Origin: Pseudomonas tritici
GTDB lineage: Bacteria; Pseudomonadota; Gammaproteobacteria; Pseudomonadales; Pseudomonadaceae
Reading direction: 5' to 3'
NCBI RefSeq assembly: GCF_014268275.3
Contig: NZ_CP077084.1
Coordinates: 3,906,001-3,970,000, forward strand
Length of the DNA: 64,000 nt
Part shown: positions 44,197-55,389 of the stretch, piece by piece
Layout: every line of letters starts with the position of its first letter
Numbering within the stretch: position 1 is the first letter of the stretch
The notes under the pieces: generated by a model
The model's input: only the letters and a program-made list of their open reading frames with translations
Databases searched by the model: none
Told to the model about the DNA's origin: nothing
Made by a program: the position numbers and the translations under genes

Positions 44197-44868
44197 TCAA
44201 TGATTCACCGTATAGGCCAACATCATCGACAACTGACACATCGGCCGCCCGCTCTCGGCATGCCACTGGTTGAACGCCCCCTGCACCGCCGCCAGGTCGC
44301 GCAGGCTGGTCGGCGCCTTGTCGACGATTTTCTGCGCGTTCAACGCCGCGACCACGTCATAACTCGGCACAAACGTGTCCTTGCCCACCATGCGCAAAAA
44401 GCGCGGCGCTGACAGCCCGCCCAGTTGGTGGCCGTGCTTGCTCAGGTACTTCCACAGCCCAACGATATCGGTCACCGGCCAATCGGCGACAAACGCACCA
44501 AAGCTGCCTTTCTCCTGCTCAATGTCGAGGATCATCTGCGCATTGCGCGGCACGCTCTTGAGCTTGCCCAGGTGGCGGATGATTCGCGTGTCCTGCATCA
44601 ACCGCTCCAGGTGTTCGGCGCCCATCAGCACGACTTTTTCCGGATCGAAGCCGAAGAACACTTGCTCGAACGCCGGCCACTTGGCGTCTACCACGCTGTG
44701 CTTCAAACCCGCGCGAAATACCCGCAGCGCCAATGTCGACAGGTAGCGGTCATCACTGATCTTGCGTAACTGCGCCGGGGTCTTGGGTACAGGCAGGTGG
44801 GCTTCCAGCTCGGCCGCCGAACCGAAGCGGTTCAGACAATATTCGTGCAGCCACTTGTAATCGCGCAT
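44197..44868 (-). CDS. DNA-3-methyladenine glycosylase I family protein
   Basis: This 223-aa protein shows helical repair-glycosylase features: YLSTLALRVFRAGLKHSVVDAKWPAFEQVFFGF and a C-terminal segment with PRFLRMVGKDTFVPSYDVVAAL, where the conserved Asp would be catalytic. It probably excises alkylated purines. Specificity is inferred only from the family resemblance. Confidence 0.82.
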   Translation of the reverse strand: MRDYKWLHEYCLNRFGSAAELEAHLPVPKTPAQLRKISDDRYLSTLALRVFRAGLKHSVVDAKWPAFEQVFFGFDPEKVVLMGAEHLERLMQDTRIIRHLGKLKSVPRNAQMILDIEQEKGSFGAFVADWPVTDIVGLWKYLSKHGHQLGGLSAPRFLRMVGKDTFVPSYDVVAALNAQKIVDKAPTSLRDLAAVQGAFNQWHAESGRPMCQLSMMLAYTVNH

Positions 44869-44891
44869 GCCCTCTCCTGGGATTCGAATTG

Positions 44892-44914
44892 AAAACGGCG
44901 CCCGCGAGCGCCGT
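44892..44914 (-). terminator. Terminator of ttcA
   Basis: On the minus strand ACGGCGC and GCGCCGT arms (44908-44914 and 44895-44901) form a GC-rich hairpin followed by TTTT, just after the ttcA stop. Confidence 0.75.
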
Positions 44915-44935
44915 GTGTCAGAGCATTGAACAGGC

Positions 44936-45760
44936 TCAGAGGTTCACAACATTAACGAAGCGCGAAGCGGCGCTCTCATCAATTTTCAGGCTGGTGAAGT
45001 CGAACAGGCTGCGGTCGGCCAACTGCGACGGCTGCACGTTCTGCAGGCTGCGGAAGATACTTTCGGTGCGACCGGGCGTCTTGCGCTCCCAGTCCAGCAG
45101 CATCTCCTTGACCACCTGGCGCTGCAGGTTTTCCTGGGAGCCACACAGGTTGCACGGGATGATCGGGAATTGCTTGAGGTCGGAGTAGGCCTGGATGTCC
45201 TTCTCGTTGCAATACGCCAGCGGGCGGATTACCACGTTGCGCCCGTCATCGGCGCGCAGCTTGGGTGGCATGGCTTTGAGCGAGCCATTGAAGAACATAT
45301 TGAGGAAGAAGGTTTCGACGATGTCATCGCGATGATGACCCAGGGCCATCTTGGTCGCGCCGATCTCATCGGCGAAGGTGTACAGCGTGCCACGGCGCAG
45401 GCGCGAGCACAGCGAGCAGGTGGTCTTGCCTTCCGGGATCAGTTCCTTGACCACCGAATAGGTGTCTTTTTCGACGATGTGGTAATCGACGCCCAACGCC
45501 TTGAGGTAGGCCGGCAGCACATGCTCGGGGAAGCCCGGTTGTTTCTGGTCCATGTTGACGGCAACGATCTCAAACGTGATCGGCGCGACCTTTTGCAGGT
45601 GCAGCAGCACATCAAGCAAGGTGTAGCTGTCTTTGCCGCCGGAGAGGCAGACCATGACCTTGTCGCCGTCCTCGATCATGTTGAAATCGGCGACCGCTTC
45701 ACCGGCCAGGCGACGCAGGCGTTTTTGCAGTTTGTTCTGGTTGACCGTAAGAGTGCCCAT
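44936..45760 (-). CDS. ttcA: tRNA 2-thiocytidine(32) synthetase
   Basis: This 274-aa PP-loop ATPase has the ATP loop [13 protein letters not shown] and two CxxC pairs ([12 protein letters not shown] and PCNLCGSQ) that ligate an iron-sulfur cluster. It thiolates C32 in a subset of tRNAs. The start [18 protein letters not shown] is the usual one for the family. Confidence 0.96.
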   Translation of the reverse strand: MGTLTVNQNKLQKRLRRLAGEAVADFNMIEDGDKVMVCLSGGKDSYTLLDVLLHLQKVAPITFEIVAVNMDQKQPGFPEHVLPAYLKALGVDYHIVEKDTYSVVKELIPEGKTTCSLCSRLRRGTLYTFADEIGATKMALGHHRDDIVETFFLNMFFNGSLKAMPPKLRADDGRNVVIRPLAYCNEKDIQAYSDLKQFPIIPCNLCGSQENLQRQVVKEMLLDWERKTPGRTESIFRSLQNVQPSQLADRSLFDFTSLKIDESAASRFVNVVNL

Positions 45761-45832
45761 GGCGCTTGGATCCGCTGGAGGTGTGTGACGAAAAGCCGGG
45801 TATTTTACCGTTATGAGCGACCGAGTTCCAAT

Positions 45833-45919
45833 GTGGGAGCTGGCTTGCCTGCGATAGCGGTGGGCCAGTTAACGTATCGGTTTCTGACAGGTCGCCATCG
45901 CAGGCAAGCCAGCTCCCAC
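45833..45919. repeat. REPIN (GCTGGC type)
   Basis: Arms GTGGGAGCTGGCTTGCCTGC (from 45833) and its complement (to 45919) face each other. The rest of 45761-46124, upstream of the Yip1 gene, holds no gene; a TATACT hexamer at 46021-46026 may be a -10 box. Confidence 0.85.
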
Positions 45920-46124
45920 AGTCGACCGAGTGGCGCCTGACAGACCTCACCGCGATTAAGCCCAATGTTTACAGCGCAATTTGCTCTAAAGGCCCTACAG
46001 TTATTCCGGGCATCTCTTCCTATACTGCGACTAGAGGTCGCACAGCTATCCGGGACCTTTGAGGCCATTTGGCCCGTGGGCGCTCCGATGGGGGGCGATG
46101 GCAATAACGACAGGAGTGACCGGC

Positions 46125-46727
46125 ATGATCCATCACGTCGTGGGGCTTTTTACCCATCCCGACCAGGAATGGCGGGAAATTCGTGGCGATAAAGAAGAAA
46201 GCATCAGCCACATGTACCTCACTCACACACTGATTCTCGCGGCGATCCCCGCCGTATCAGCCTTTATCGGTACCACCCAGGTTGGCTGGGTCATCGGCAA
46301 CCGCTCGCCAGTGATGCTGACCCAGGAAAGCGCCCTGTGGATGACGCTCATGTCCTACGCCGCCATGCTTGGCGGTGTGGCGGTGATGGGCGCGTTCATC
46401 CACTGGATGGCGCGTACCTACGACGCCAACCCCAGCATGGCGCGCTGCGTGGCGTTTGCCACCTACACCGCCACGCCGCTGTTTATCGGCGGGCTGGCGG
46501 CGCTCTACCCACATATGTGGCTGGGCATGGTCGTGGGCACGGCGGCGATTTGCTACACGGTGTACCTGCTGTACGTGGGGCTGCCGACCTTCATGAACAT
46601 CGACCCGGATGAGGGTTTCCTGTTTTCCAGCTCGGTGCTGGCCGTAGGCCTAGTGGTACTGGTGGCGATCATGGCGTTTACCGTGATTGTCTGGGGCCTC
46701 GGCGTAGGGCCGATCTATACCAACTGA
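46125..46727 (+). CDS. Yip1-family membrane protein
   Basis: The start MIHHVVGLFTHPDQEW has AGGAG 8 nt upstream. This 200-aa protein has a short cytoplasmic N-terminus with the HPDQEWREI pattern common in bacterial YIP1 proteins and five membrane helices. Function unknown. A short hairpin (GCCACC/GGTGGC, 46749-46764) follows. Confidence 0.9.
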   Translation: MIHHVVGLFTHPDQEWREIRGDKEESISHMYLTHTLILAAIPAVSAFIGTTQVGWVIGNRSPVMLTQESALWMTLMSYAAMLGGVAVMGAFIHWMARTYDANPSMARCVAFATYTATPLFIGGLAALYPHMWLGMVVGTAAICYTVYLLYVGLPTFMNIDPDEGFLFSSSVLAVGLVVLVAIMAFTVIVWGLGVGPIYTN

Positions 46728-46855
46728 TCCGATTAAACCGTAGGAAAGGCCACCGCAAGGTGGCTTTGTGCGTTATGCATGACCATTCGGCGCCTGACAG
46801 ATTCGGAAACACTCAGCTTTGCGGCATACTGGGGGTCTCTGGAGATATGTACAGC

Positions 46856-47350
46856 ATGCCCGAGCAACTCAATACCCGCGTCGAAGATTGTTTCCAACAA
46901 GCCGAATCCTTTTTCAAACGAAGCTTCAAACGCCCCCAGGTCAGCCTCAAGCTGCGGGGCCAGAAGGCCGGTGTCGCGCATTTGCACGAGAACCTGCTGC
47001 GCTTCAACCCACAGTTGTACCGTGAAAACAGCCAGCATTTCCTGAAACAGACCGTGGCCCACGAAGTGGCGCACTTGATCGCCCACCAATTGTTCGGCGA
47101 GCGCATCCAGCCGCATGGCGAGGAATGGCAATTGATCATGCGCGGGGTTTACGAACTGCCACCTGACCGTTGCCATACGTATGAGGTGAAGCGCCGCCAG
47201 GTGACTCGCTATATTTACCGATGCCCGTGTGCCGATAGCGACTTTCCGTTTTCGTCGCAGCGACATGGCATGGTGGCGCAGGGGCGGCGGTATTTGTGTC
47301 GGCGGTGTCGGCAGACGTTGGTGTTTACCGGGGAAACTCGGGTGGAGTGA
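46856..47350 (+). CDS. sprT: SprT-family zinc metalloprotease-like protein
   Basis: The 164-aa frame starts at MPEQLNTRVEDCF, with GGAGA about 10 nt upstream; an ATG three codons earlier is too close to that site. It carries the HEVAHLIAHQLFGER zincin motif and a C-terminal zinc ribbon (YRCPCADSDF and YLCRRCRQTL). Eukaryotic relatives (Spartan) cleave DNA-protein crosslinks; the bacterial role is not settled. Confidence 0.93.
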   Translation: MPEQLNTRVEDCFQQAESFFKRSFKRPQVSLKLRGQKAGVAHLHENLLRFNPQLYRENSQHFLKQTVAHEVAHLIAHQLFGERIQPHGEEWQLIMRGVYELPPDRCHTYEVKRRQVTRYIYRCPCADSDFPFSSQRHGMVAQGRRYLCRRCRQTLVFTGETRVE

Positions 47351-47357
47351 GGGCCTC

Positions 47358-47428
47358 ATCGCAGGCAAGCTAGCTCCCACACTTTGACCGCGCCGCCTAT
47401 CAAATGTGGGCGCTGGCTTGCCTGCGAT
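47358..47428. repeat. REPIN (GCTGGC type, outward arms)
   Basis: Left arm ATCGCAGGCAAGCTAGCTCC (47358-47380) and right arm GTGGGCGCTGGCTTGCCTGC (47406-47428), each with one substitution, lie between convergent genes. Confidence 0.85.
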
Positions 47429-47442
47429 AGCGTCAGCTCAGG

Positions 47443-48624
47443 CTACCCAACCACCTTGGCCTGTCGCAGCTCGCTTATCCGCTGAGCACTAAGCCCCAAC
47501 TCCGCCAACACTTCATCACTGTGTGCGCCCACTGCAACCCCAATATGCCGAGGCGCTGGCACCCCCTCGGAAAACTTCAGCGGGCACGCCAGTTGCGCCT
47601 GGGTCGAACCGTCACCCCGAGGCACCTGGCTGATCAATTCGCGCGCCTTTAACTGCGGATGCTCCACCGCCTCGCTCAGGCTCAGCACCGGTTCGACACA
47701 AGCGTCGACCCCGGCAAACAACTCACACAACTCGTCGAAGCTACGCTTTTCAAACTCGACTTTCAGCGCCTGCTTGAGGGACTTTTGCTGCTCCGGCTTG
47801 GGCGACAAGCCTTGTGCCGCCAACTCCGGCCGTCCCAGCGTTTCACAGAGTTGTTGCATGAACCCTGGCTCCAAACTGCCCACCGCCATCCAGCGCCCCT
47901 CCCGCGAGCGGTAATAGTCGTAGAAACTCCCGCCGTTAAGCACATGGCTCTCCCACTCCGGCTCCACCCCACACGCCAGGTAACCCGCGCCGGCCATGGC
48001 ATTCAGGCTGAACGAGCAGTCGGTCATGCTCACATCCAGGTATTGGCCGACCCCGCTCTGCTGTCGGGCGATAACAGCCGCTAACAACCCCACCACCGCA
48101 TGCAGCGACCCTCCTCCCACGTCCGCCAGTTGCACGCCCAACGGCAGCGGCCCACTGTCGGCACGACCGGTGTAGCTGGCCACGCCGGCCAGTGCCAGGT
48201 AATTGATATCGTGCCCGGCGCGGTCCTTATAGGGCCCGGTCTGGCCGTAACCGGTGATAGACACGTAAATCAGCTTTGGGTTGATCGCCTTCAACGCCTC
48301 ATACCCCAAGCCCAGACGTTCCATCACCCCTGGCCGGAACTGTTCGAGCACGATGTCGTACGCCTTGACCAACGCCCGCACGATCTCCAGCGCTTCAGGC
48401 TGCTTGAGGTCAAGCGCCAGGCTGCGCTTATTGCGATTGAGGTAGGCATGGCTCGCCGAAACACCCTGATCATGGGGCAGTAATACCCGCAGCAGGTCCG
48501 GGCGCGTGGGCGATTCGATACGCAGCACCTCGGCGCCCATGTCCGCCAGCATCAACGATGCAAACGGGCCCGGCAGCAAGGTGGAAAAATCCAACACTTT
48601 GAGGGACGCCAAGGGACCTGACAT
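47443..48624 (-). CDS. CaiB/BaiF family CoA-transferase
   Basis: This 393-aa class III CoA-transferase starts at MSGPLASLKVLDFSTLLPGPFAS, after GGAG. Typical blocks are ADMGAEVLRIESP, NRNKRSLALDLK, YVSITGYGQTGPYKDRAGHDINYLALAG (Asp that forms the acyl anhydride lies in the GHD segment) and GGSLHAVVGLLAAV. Substrates are unknown; AMACR-like racemase activity is also possible in this family. Confidence 0.9.
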   Translation of the reverse strand: MSGPLASLKVLDFSTLLPGPFASLMLADMGAEVLRIESPTRPDLLRVLLPHDQGVSASHAYLNRNKRSLALDLKQPEALEIVRALVKAYDIVLEQFRPGVMERLGLGYEALKAINPKLIYVSITGYGQTGPYKDRAGHDINYLALAGVASYTGRADSGPLPLGVQLADVGGGSLHAVVGLLAAVIARQQSGVGQYLDVSMTDCSFSLNAMAGAGYLACGVEPEWESHVLNGGSFYDYYRSREGRWMAVGSLEPGFMQQLCETLGRPELAAQGLSPKPEQQKSLKQALKVEFEKRSFDELCELFAGVDACVEPVLSLSEAVEHPQLKARELISQVPRGDGSTQAQLACPLKFSEGVPAPRHIGVAVGAHSDEVLAELGLSAQRISELRQAKVVG

Positions 48625-48781
48625 GGGCACTCCATTTTTGTTTTGAATGCACACAGACTAGGCAGCCTTGCGCTTACCGGCAATCGCCGGAACGGTCACC
48701 AACAGTGACCGTTTTGATCACGGCGGGCTTTTTCGTGGCAGCGGCTTTATCATTGCCCCACGTTTGCTTGCAGAGTGTTCC

Positions 48782-49174
48782 ATGAAGTTCGCGATTGCAC
48801 TGTTTTCCGCCGCCCACGCGCCCTCTTCGCGCCGTGCCCTGCTGTTCGCCCAAGCGGCGTTGGCCGGCGGGCATGAGATTGTGCGGCTGTTTTTCTACCA
48901 GGACGGCGTGTACAGCGCGTCCAATAACATCGTTGCGCCCCAGGATGAGCAAGACATCGCCCGCCAATGGCGTGAGTTTGTCAGCCAGCACCAGCTCGAC
49001 GGCGTGGTGTGCATCGCCGCCGCCTTGCGCCGTGGCGTGCTTAACCAGGAAGAAGCCACGCGCTATCAACGCAGCGCGGTAAACCTGGATACGCCGTGGG
49101 CGCTGTCGGGCCTGGGTCAGTTGCATGACGCCGCCCAGGCCGCCGACCGCCTGATCTGCTTTGGAGGGCCGTGA
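48782..49174 (+). CDS. tusD: Sulfurtransferase complex subunit TusD
   Basis: This 130-aa protein has the catalytic Cys in GVVCIAAALRRGVL. TusBCD relays persulfide sulfur from TusA toward TusE and MnmA for 2-thiouridine in tRNA. It is the first gene of tusDCBE-ybiB. The start MKFAIALFSAAHAPSSRRALLFA is the family norm. Confidence 0.95.
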   Translation: MKFAIALFSAAHAPSSRRALLFAQAALAGGHEIVRLFFYQDGVYSASNNIVAPQDEQDIARQWREFVSQHQLDGVVCIAAALRRGVLNQEEATRYQRSAVNLDTPWALSGLGQLHDAAQAADRLICFGGP

Positions 49175-49175
49175 C

Positions 49176-49526
49176 ATGTCCAAATCCTTGTTGGTGATCA
49201 GCCGCCAGCCGCCATGGTCCGGGCCGAGTGCCCGGGAAGCCTTGGATATCGTCCTGGCCGGTGGCGCCTTCGATCTACCGATTGGCCTGCTGTTCCTTGA
49301 TGACGGCGTGTTCCAACTGGCGCCGCACCAGGATGCCAAGGCCGTGCAGCAAAAAGACCTCAGCGCCAACTTGCAGGCATTGGGCCTTTTTGGCATCGAT
49401 GACGTATTTGCCTGCCGCCACAGCCTGGCCGAGCGCGGCCTCGCGCCGCCCGCCAGCGCCCAGCCGCTGGACAGCGAAGCGATCTCCCAGTTGATTGACC
49501 GTTACGACCAGGTGATGACCCTCTGA
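49176..49526 (+). CDS. tusC: Sulfurtransferase complex subunit TusC
   Basis: This 116-aa protein starts at MSKSLLVISRQPPW, one base after the tusD stop. FLDDGVFQL and GIDDVFACRHSLAERGL are typical of TusC, the non-catalytic subunit of the TusBCD hexamer. Confidence 0.94.
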   Translation: MSKSLLVISRQPPWSGPSAREALDIVLAGGAFDLPIGLLFLDDGVFQLAPHQDAKAVQQKDLSANLQALGLFGIDDVFACRHSLAERGLAPPASAQPLDSEAISQLIDRYDQVMTL

Positions 49527-49804
49527 TGTCGACTCTCCATGTGGTTTCCCACTCCCCGTTTACCGATAGCCGCCTCGACAGCTGCCTGCGCATCTGTGGC
49601 ACCAAGGACGCCATCCTGCTCTGCGGCGATGGCGCCTACGCGCTGCACAACCCGGCGCTGCAAACCAAGGGCGTGAAGGTCTTTGTGCTGGCCGAAGACA
49701 TGCAGGCGCGCCATTTGCCTCTGCCGGACTGGGCCGACAGCGTGGACTACCCAGGTTTCGTGCAGTTGTCGATCGACTACGACAAGGTCAACACCTGGCT
49801 ATGA
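49526..49804 (+). CDS. tusB: Sulfurtransferase complex subunit TusB
   Basis: This 92-aa protein starts MSTLHVVSHSPFTDSRLDSCLR and contains DAILLCGDGAYAL. It overlaps tusC by one base and tusE by four (ATGA). Confidence 0.93.
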   Translation: MSTLHVVSHSPFTDSRLDSCLRICGTKDAILLCGDGAYALHNPALQTKGVKVFVLAEDMQARHLPLPDWADSVDYPGFVQLSIDYDKVNTWL

Positions 49805-50136
49805 ACACCCTGACCGTCGGCGCACGCACCCTGGAACTGGACAAGGACGGCTACCTCGTTGACCTGAACGAGTGGTCCGATGAGGTGGCAATCGCCCTGG
49901 CCGCCACTGAGACGCTGGAGCTTACCCCGGACCATTGGGAAATCCTCCAGCTGCTGCGCCAGTTCTACGCCGAATTCCAGCTGTCGCCCGCCACCCGCCC
50001 GCTGATCAAGTACACCGCCTTGAAGCTGGGCCCGGAAAAGGGCAACAGCCTGCACCTCAACAAACTGTTCAACGGCACTCCCGCCAAACTCGCCGCCAAG
50101 CTGGCGGGCCTGCCCAGGCCGACGAATTGCTTATGA
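49801..50136 (+). CDS. tusE: Sulfur relay protein TusE
   Basis: This 111-aa DsrC-family protein has WSDEVAIALAATE, LTPDHWEILQLLRQFYAEF and the C-terminal PRPTNCL, whose Cys at the penultimate position accepts sulfur from TusD. It overlaps ybiB by ATGA. Confidence 0.95.
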   Translation: MNTLTVGARTLELDKDGYLVDLNEWSDEVAIALAATETLELTPDHWEILQLLRQFYAEFQLSPATRPLIKYTALKLGPEKGNSLHLNKLFNGTPAKLAAKLAGLPRPTNCL

Positions 50137-51134
50137 CCGACTTTGCCCCGCTGCCCCTTGAAACCCCTGCCGAGCACCCGTTTGCGCCGTTCGTGCGCAT
50201 CCTGGGCAAAGGCAAGCGCGGCGCGCGCAACCTCACCCGCGAGGAAGCCCGCGAAGCCATGGGCATGCTGCTCGACGAAAAAGTCGAAGACACCCAGCTC
50301 GGCGCCTTCTTGATGCTGTTGCGCCACAAGGAAGAAAGCCCGGAAGAACTCGCCGGCTTCACCGAAGCCGTGCGCGAACGCCTCAACGCCCCGGCGCTGA
50401 ACGTGGATGTCGACTGGCCCACCTACGCCGGCAAGAAGCGTCACCTGCCGTGGTACCTGCTTGCCGCCAAGTGCCTGGCACAAAATGGCGTGCGCATCCT
50501 GATGCACGGCGGCGGCCCGCATACGGCGGGGCGGCTGTACACCGAGCAATTAGTGGAAACGTTGGAGATTCCGCTGTGCCGTAACTGGCAGCAGGTGGAG
50601 ACCGCCTATGAGCGAGGCAACCTGGCATTTATCCCACTGGGCGATTGGGCGCCGCAGTTGCAGCGCATGATCGACCTGCGCAACACCCTGGGCCTGCGCT
50701 CACCGATCCATTCCCTGGCGCGCCTGCTCAACCCGCTGAATGCGCGGCTTGGCCTGCAAAGCATCTTCCACCCCGGCTACCAGGGCGTGCACCGCGATGC
50801 CAGCGGCTTGCTCGGCGACAATGTGATTGTCGTGAAGGGCGATGGCGGCGAAATCGAGATCAACCCCGACTCGGCCAGCCATTTGTACGGCACCACCGGT
50901 GGCGAAAGCTGGGACGAGGAATGGCCCGCCCTCTCCGCCCAACGCCACGTCAAACCTGCCACGTTGGAACCCGAACACCTGAAGGCCGTGTGGCGCGGGG
51001 ATGTCGAAGACAGCTACCCACAACTGGCCCTGATCGCCACCATGGCCCTGGCCTTGCGCGGCTTGGGTCACTCACGGGAACAGGCGTTCGTGGTGGCCCA
51101 GCAATACTGGGACGTGCGAGATAAATCGATTTAA
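50133..51134 (+). CDS. ybiB: YbiB-like protein (anthranilate phosphoribosyltransferase fold)
   Basis: This 333-aa protein starts MTDFAPLPLETPAEHPFAPF and is translationally coupled to tusE. Segments REEAREAMGMLLDEKVEDTQLGAFLMLLRHKEESPEEL and VRILMHGGGPHTAGR are like the TrpD/nucleoside phosphorylase fold. E. coli YbiB binds nucleic acid and lacks TrpD activity. Its link with tRNA thiolation genes suggests an RNA-related role; that is inference. Confidence 0.9.
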   Translation: MTDFAPLPLETPAEHPFAPFVRILGKGKRGARNLTREEAREAMGMLLDEKVEDTQLGAFLMLLRHKEESPEELAGFTEAVRERLNAPALNVDVDWPTYAGKKRHLPWYLLAAKCLAQNGVRILMHGGGPHTAGRLYTEQLVETLEIPLCRNWQQVETAYERGNLAFIPLGDWAPQLQRMIDLRNTLGLRSPIHSLARLLNPLNARLGLQSIFHPGYQGVHRDASGLLGDNVIVVKGDGGEIEINPDSASHLYGTTGGESWDEEWPALSAQRHVKPATLEPEHLKAVWRGDVEDSYPQLALIATMALALRGLGHSREQAFVVAQQYWDVRDKSI

Positions 51135-51222
51135 TCGATCATTCACCTGCAGTCTTTGCGCTTTTAAATCGAACTCAGCCCTTTAGACTGGCCTCCAACG
51201 CTTAATAGCAGAGGAGCCAGTC

Positions 51223-52218
51223 ATGGGTTTGCTGATTGAAGGACGCTGGAAAGACCAGTGGTACGAAAGTAGCGCAGACGGCGCATTCCAACGGGAACAG
51301 GCGCAACGCCGCAACTGGGTGACCGCCGACGGTTCGCCAGGCCCGAGCGGCGAAGGCGGCTTCAAGGCCGAGGCCGGTCGCTACCACCTCTACGTGTCCC
51401 TCGCCTGCCCGTGGGCCCATCGCACCCTGATCCTGCGCAAGCTCAAGGGCCTCGAACGCTTGATCGACGTGTCCGTGGTCAGTTGGTTGATGCTGGAAAA
51501 CGGCTGGACGTTCGACAAGGCCCACGGCTCGACCGGCGACGCGCTCGACGATTTCGCCTTCATGCACCAACGCTACACGGCCGACACCGCCGACTACAGC
51601 GGGCGCGTCACCGTGCCGGTGCTGTGGGACAAAAAGCTGAAGCGCATCGTGAACAATGAATCGGCGGAAATCATCCGCATGTTCAACAGCGCGTTCAACG
51701 GGATGACCGGCAACACCCTGGATTTTTACCCCGAAGCGCTGCGCCCTACCATTGACGCGCTGAACGAGCGCATTTATCCCGCCGTGAACAACGGCGTGTA
51801 CCGCGCAGGCTTTGCCACTTCGCAGCGGGCGTATGAAAGTGCGTTTGATGATGTGTTTGCCGAACTGGATCACCTGGAACAGCATCTAGGCGATCATCGC
51901 TACCTGGCCGGTGAGCACCTGACCGAAGCCGATGTGCGCCTGTTCACCACGCTGATTCGCTTTGATGCGGTGTATTACAGCCACTTCAAATGCAATTTGC
52001 GGCGGATTGCGGATTATTCGAATCTGTCGAATTGGCTGAGGGAGATGTATCAGTGGCCAGGTGTGGCTGAGACGGTGGATTTTGAGCATATCAAGGGGCA
52101 TTACTACGCCAGCCATCGCACGATCAATCCGACGGGGATTGTGCCGAAGGGGCCGTTGCAGGTGTTTGATGCGCAGCATGATCGGCTGCGTTTGAGCGGC
52201 AAAGGTGTCCGGAACTGA
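51223..52218 (+). CDS. yqjG: Glutathionyl-hydroquinone reductase (GST Xi class, YqjG-like)
   Basis: This 331-aa protein has the active Cys in SLACPWAHRTLILRKLKGL (C62) and the C-terminal GST helical domain ending NPTGIVPKGP, as in YqjG/ECM4. Such enzymes reduce glutathionyl-hydroquinones to hydroquinones. A GGAG site precedes the ATG. Confidence 0.94.
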   Translation: MGLLIEGRWKDQWYESSADGAFQREQAQRRNWVTADGSPGPSGEGGFKAEAGRYHLYVSLACPWAHRTLILRKLKGLERLIDVSVVSWLMLENGWTFDKAHGSTGDALDDFAFMHQRYTADTADYSGRVTVPVLWDKKLKRIVNNESAEIIRMFNSAFNGMTGNTLDFYPEALRPTIDALNERIYPAVNNGVYRAGFATSQRAYESAFDDVFAELDHLEQHLGDHRYLAGEHLTEADVRLFTTLIRFDAVYYSHFKCNLRRIADYSNLSNWLREMYQWPGVAETVDFEHIKGHYYASHRTINPTGIVPKGPLQVFDAQHDRLRLSGKGVRN

Positions 52219-52247
52219 TCCGAATTATGACCTGGCTTTGAAGCACC

Positions 52248-52311
52248 ATCGCGGGCAAGCCCGCTCCCACATTGGAATGCAATCCCCTGTGGGAGCGGGC
52301 TTGCCCGCGAT
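52248..52311. repeat. REPIN (GCGGGC type, outward arms)
   Basis: Arms ATCGCGGGCAAGCCCGCTCC (52248-52270) and GTGGGAGCGGGCTTGCCCGC (52289-52311) are fully complementary, with an 18-bp spacer, between convergent genes. Confidence 0.9.
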
Positions 52312-52322
52312 GCTTTTAAGGC

Positions 52323-53717
52323 TTAAACCTGTGCCTGGGCGCCTTCAAACCACTTCAGCTTCTCACGCAACATCACCACTTCACCGACGATCACCAGTGT
52401 CGGCGCATGCACTTCATGCTCCGCCACCATGCGCGGCAAGTCGGCCAGCGTGCCAGTAAACACACGCTGGTTAGATGTGGTGCCCTGCTGGATCAATGCT
52501 GCCGGGGTATCCGCTGCCCGCCCATGCTTGATCAGCTGTTCGCAGATGATCGGCAAACCAATCAAGCCCATGTAGAACACCAAGGTCTGCGAGGGGCCTA
52601 CCAAGTCATCCCAAGGCAGGTCCGACGTACCGTTCTTCAAATGCCCGGTGATAAATCGCACTGACTGCGCATAGTCACGGTGGGTCAGCGGAATGCCCGC
52701 ATACGCTGCGCAACCGCTGGCCGCCGTGATCCCCGGCACCACTTGGAACGGGATGCCGTGGGCTGCCAGTTCCTCAATCTCTTCACCACCTCGCCCAAAG
52801 ATGAATGGATCGCCACCTTTGAGGCGCAGCACGCGTTTGCCTTGCTTGGCCAGGTCAACCAGTTGCTGGTTGATCTGATCTTGCGGCACAGCATGGTCGG
52901 CGCGACGCTTGCCGACGTACACGCGCTCGGCATCACGGCGGCACAGCTCGAGAATTGCCGGCGCAACCAAGCGGTCGTACAGCACCACGTCGGCTTGCTG
53001 CATCAGGCGCAGGGCGCGGAAGGTCAGCAGGTCAGGATCACCCGGTCCTGCGCCCACCAGGTAAACCTCACCCGGCGCATAAGGCGGCGCTCCGTTGACC
53101 TTTTCGATCAGTAAACGCTCGGCTTCAGCCCCCTGCCCGGCCAGCTGGCGATCGGCAATCGGGCCTTGAAACACCTCTTCCCAGAACGCGCGACGTTGCT
53201 GCACATCCGGGTACAAACCTTTGACCTGGGCACGAAAACGCGCCGCCAACCCGGCCAACTGACCGTAGGTGGAAGGAATCCAGGTTTCCAGCTTGGCGCG
53301 GATCAGGCGCGCCAGCACCGGCGCATCGCCGCCGCTGGACACCGCGATCACCAAAGGCGAACGGTCGACAATCGCCGGGAAGATCACGCTGCACAAGGCC
53401 GGCGCATCCACCACATTGACCGGCACGCAACGACGCTTGGCATCGCTGGACACTTGCGCGTTCAGCGGCTCGTCGTCCGTTGCCGCGATGATCAGGGTGC
53501 AACCGTCGAGGTCGGCCTCCTGATAACCGCGCAACATCAGTTCCCCGCCACTGCCCTGCACCAGCTCACGCAACTGGTCTTCGATCTGGGGAGCAACCAC
53601 CCGCAACACCGCACCGGCGTCGGCCAGCAGCCGGGATTTGCGCAAGGCAATCTCCCCACCACCGACGACCAACACACGACTGCCGCGCAGGTTATGAAAC
53701 AGCGGCAGAAATTCCAT
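52323..53717 (-). CDS. cysG: Siroheme synthase, trifunctional
   Basis: This 464-aa fusion has an N-terminal dehydrogenase/ferrochelatase ([17 protein letters not shown]; Ser in [16 protein letters not shown]) and a C-terminal uroporphyrinogen III methyltransferase ([35 protein letters not shown]). It makes siroheme for sulfite and nitrite reductases. It follows serS with no gap. Confidence 0.97.
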   Translation of the reverse strand: MEFLPLFHNLRGSRVLVVGGGEIALRKSRLLADAGAVLRVVAPQIEDQLRELVQGSGGELMLRGYQEADLDGCTLIIAATDDEPLNAQVSSDAKRRCVPVNVVDAPALCSVIFPAIVDRSPLVIAVSSGGDAPVLARLIRAKLETWIPSTYGQLAGLAARFRAQVKGLYPDVQQRRAFWEEVFQGPIADRQLAGQGAEAERLLIEKVNGAPPYAPGEVYLVGAGPGDPDLLTFRALRLMQQADVVLYDRLVAPAILELCRRDAERVYVGKRRADHAVPQDQINQQLVDLAKQGKRVLRLKGGDPFIFGRGGEEIEELAAHGIPFQVVPGITAASGCAAYAGIPLTHRDYAQSVRFITGHLKNGTSDLPWDDLVGPSQTLVFYMGLIGLPIICEQLIKHGRAADTPAALIQQGTTSNQRVFTGTLADLPRMVAEHEVHAPTLVIVGEVVMLREKLKWFEGAQAQV

Positions 53718-55388
<1,671 letters not shown>

Positions 55389-55389
<1 letters not shown>

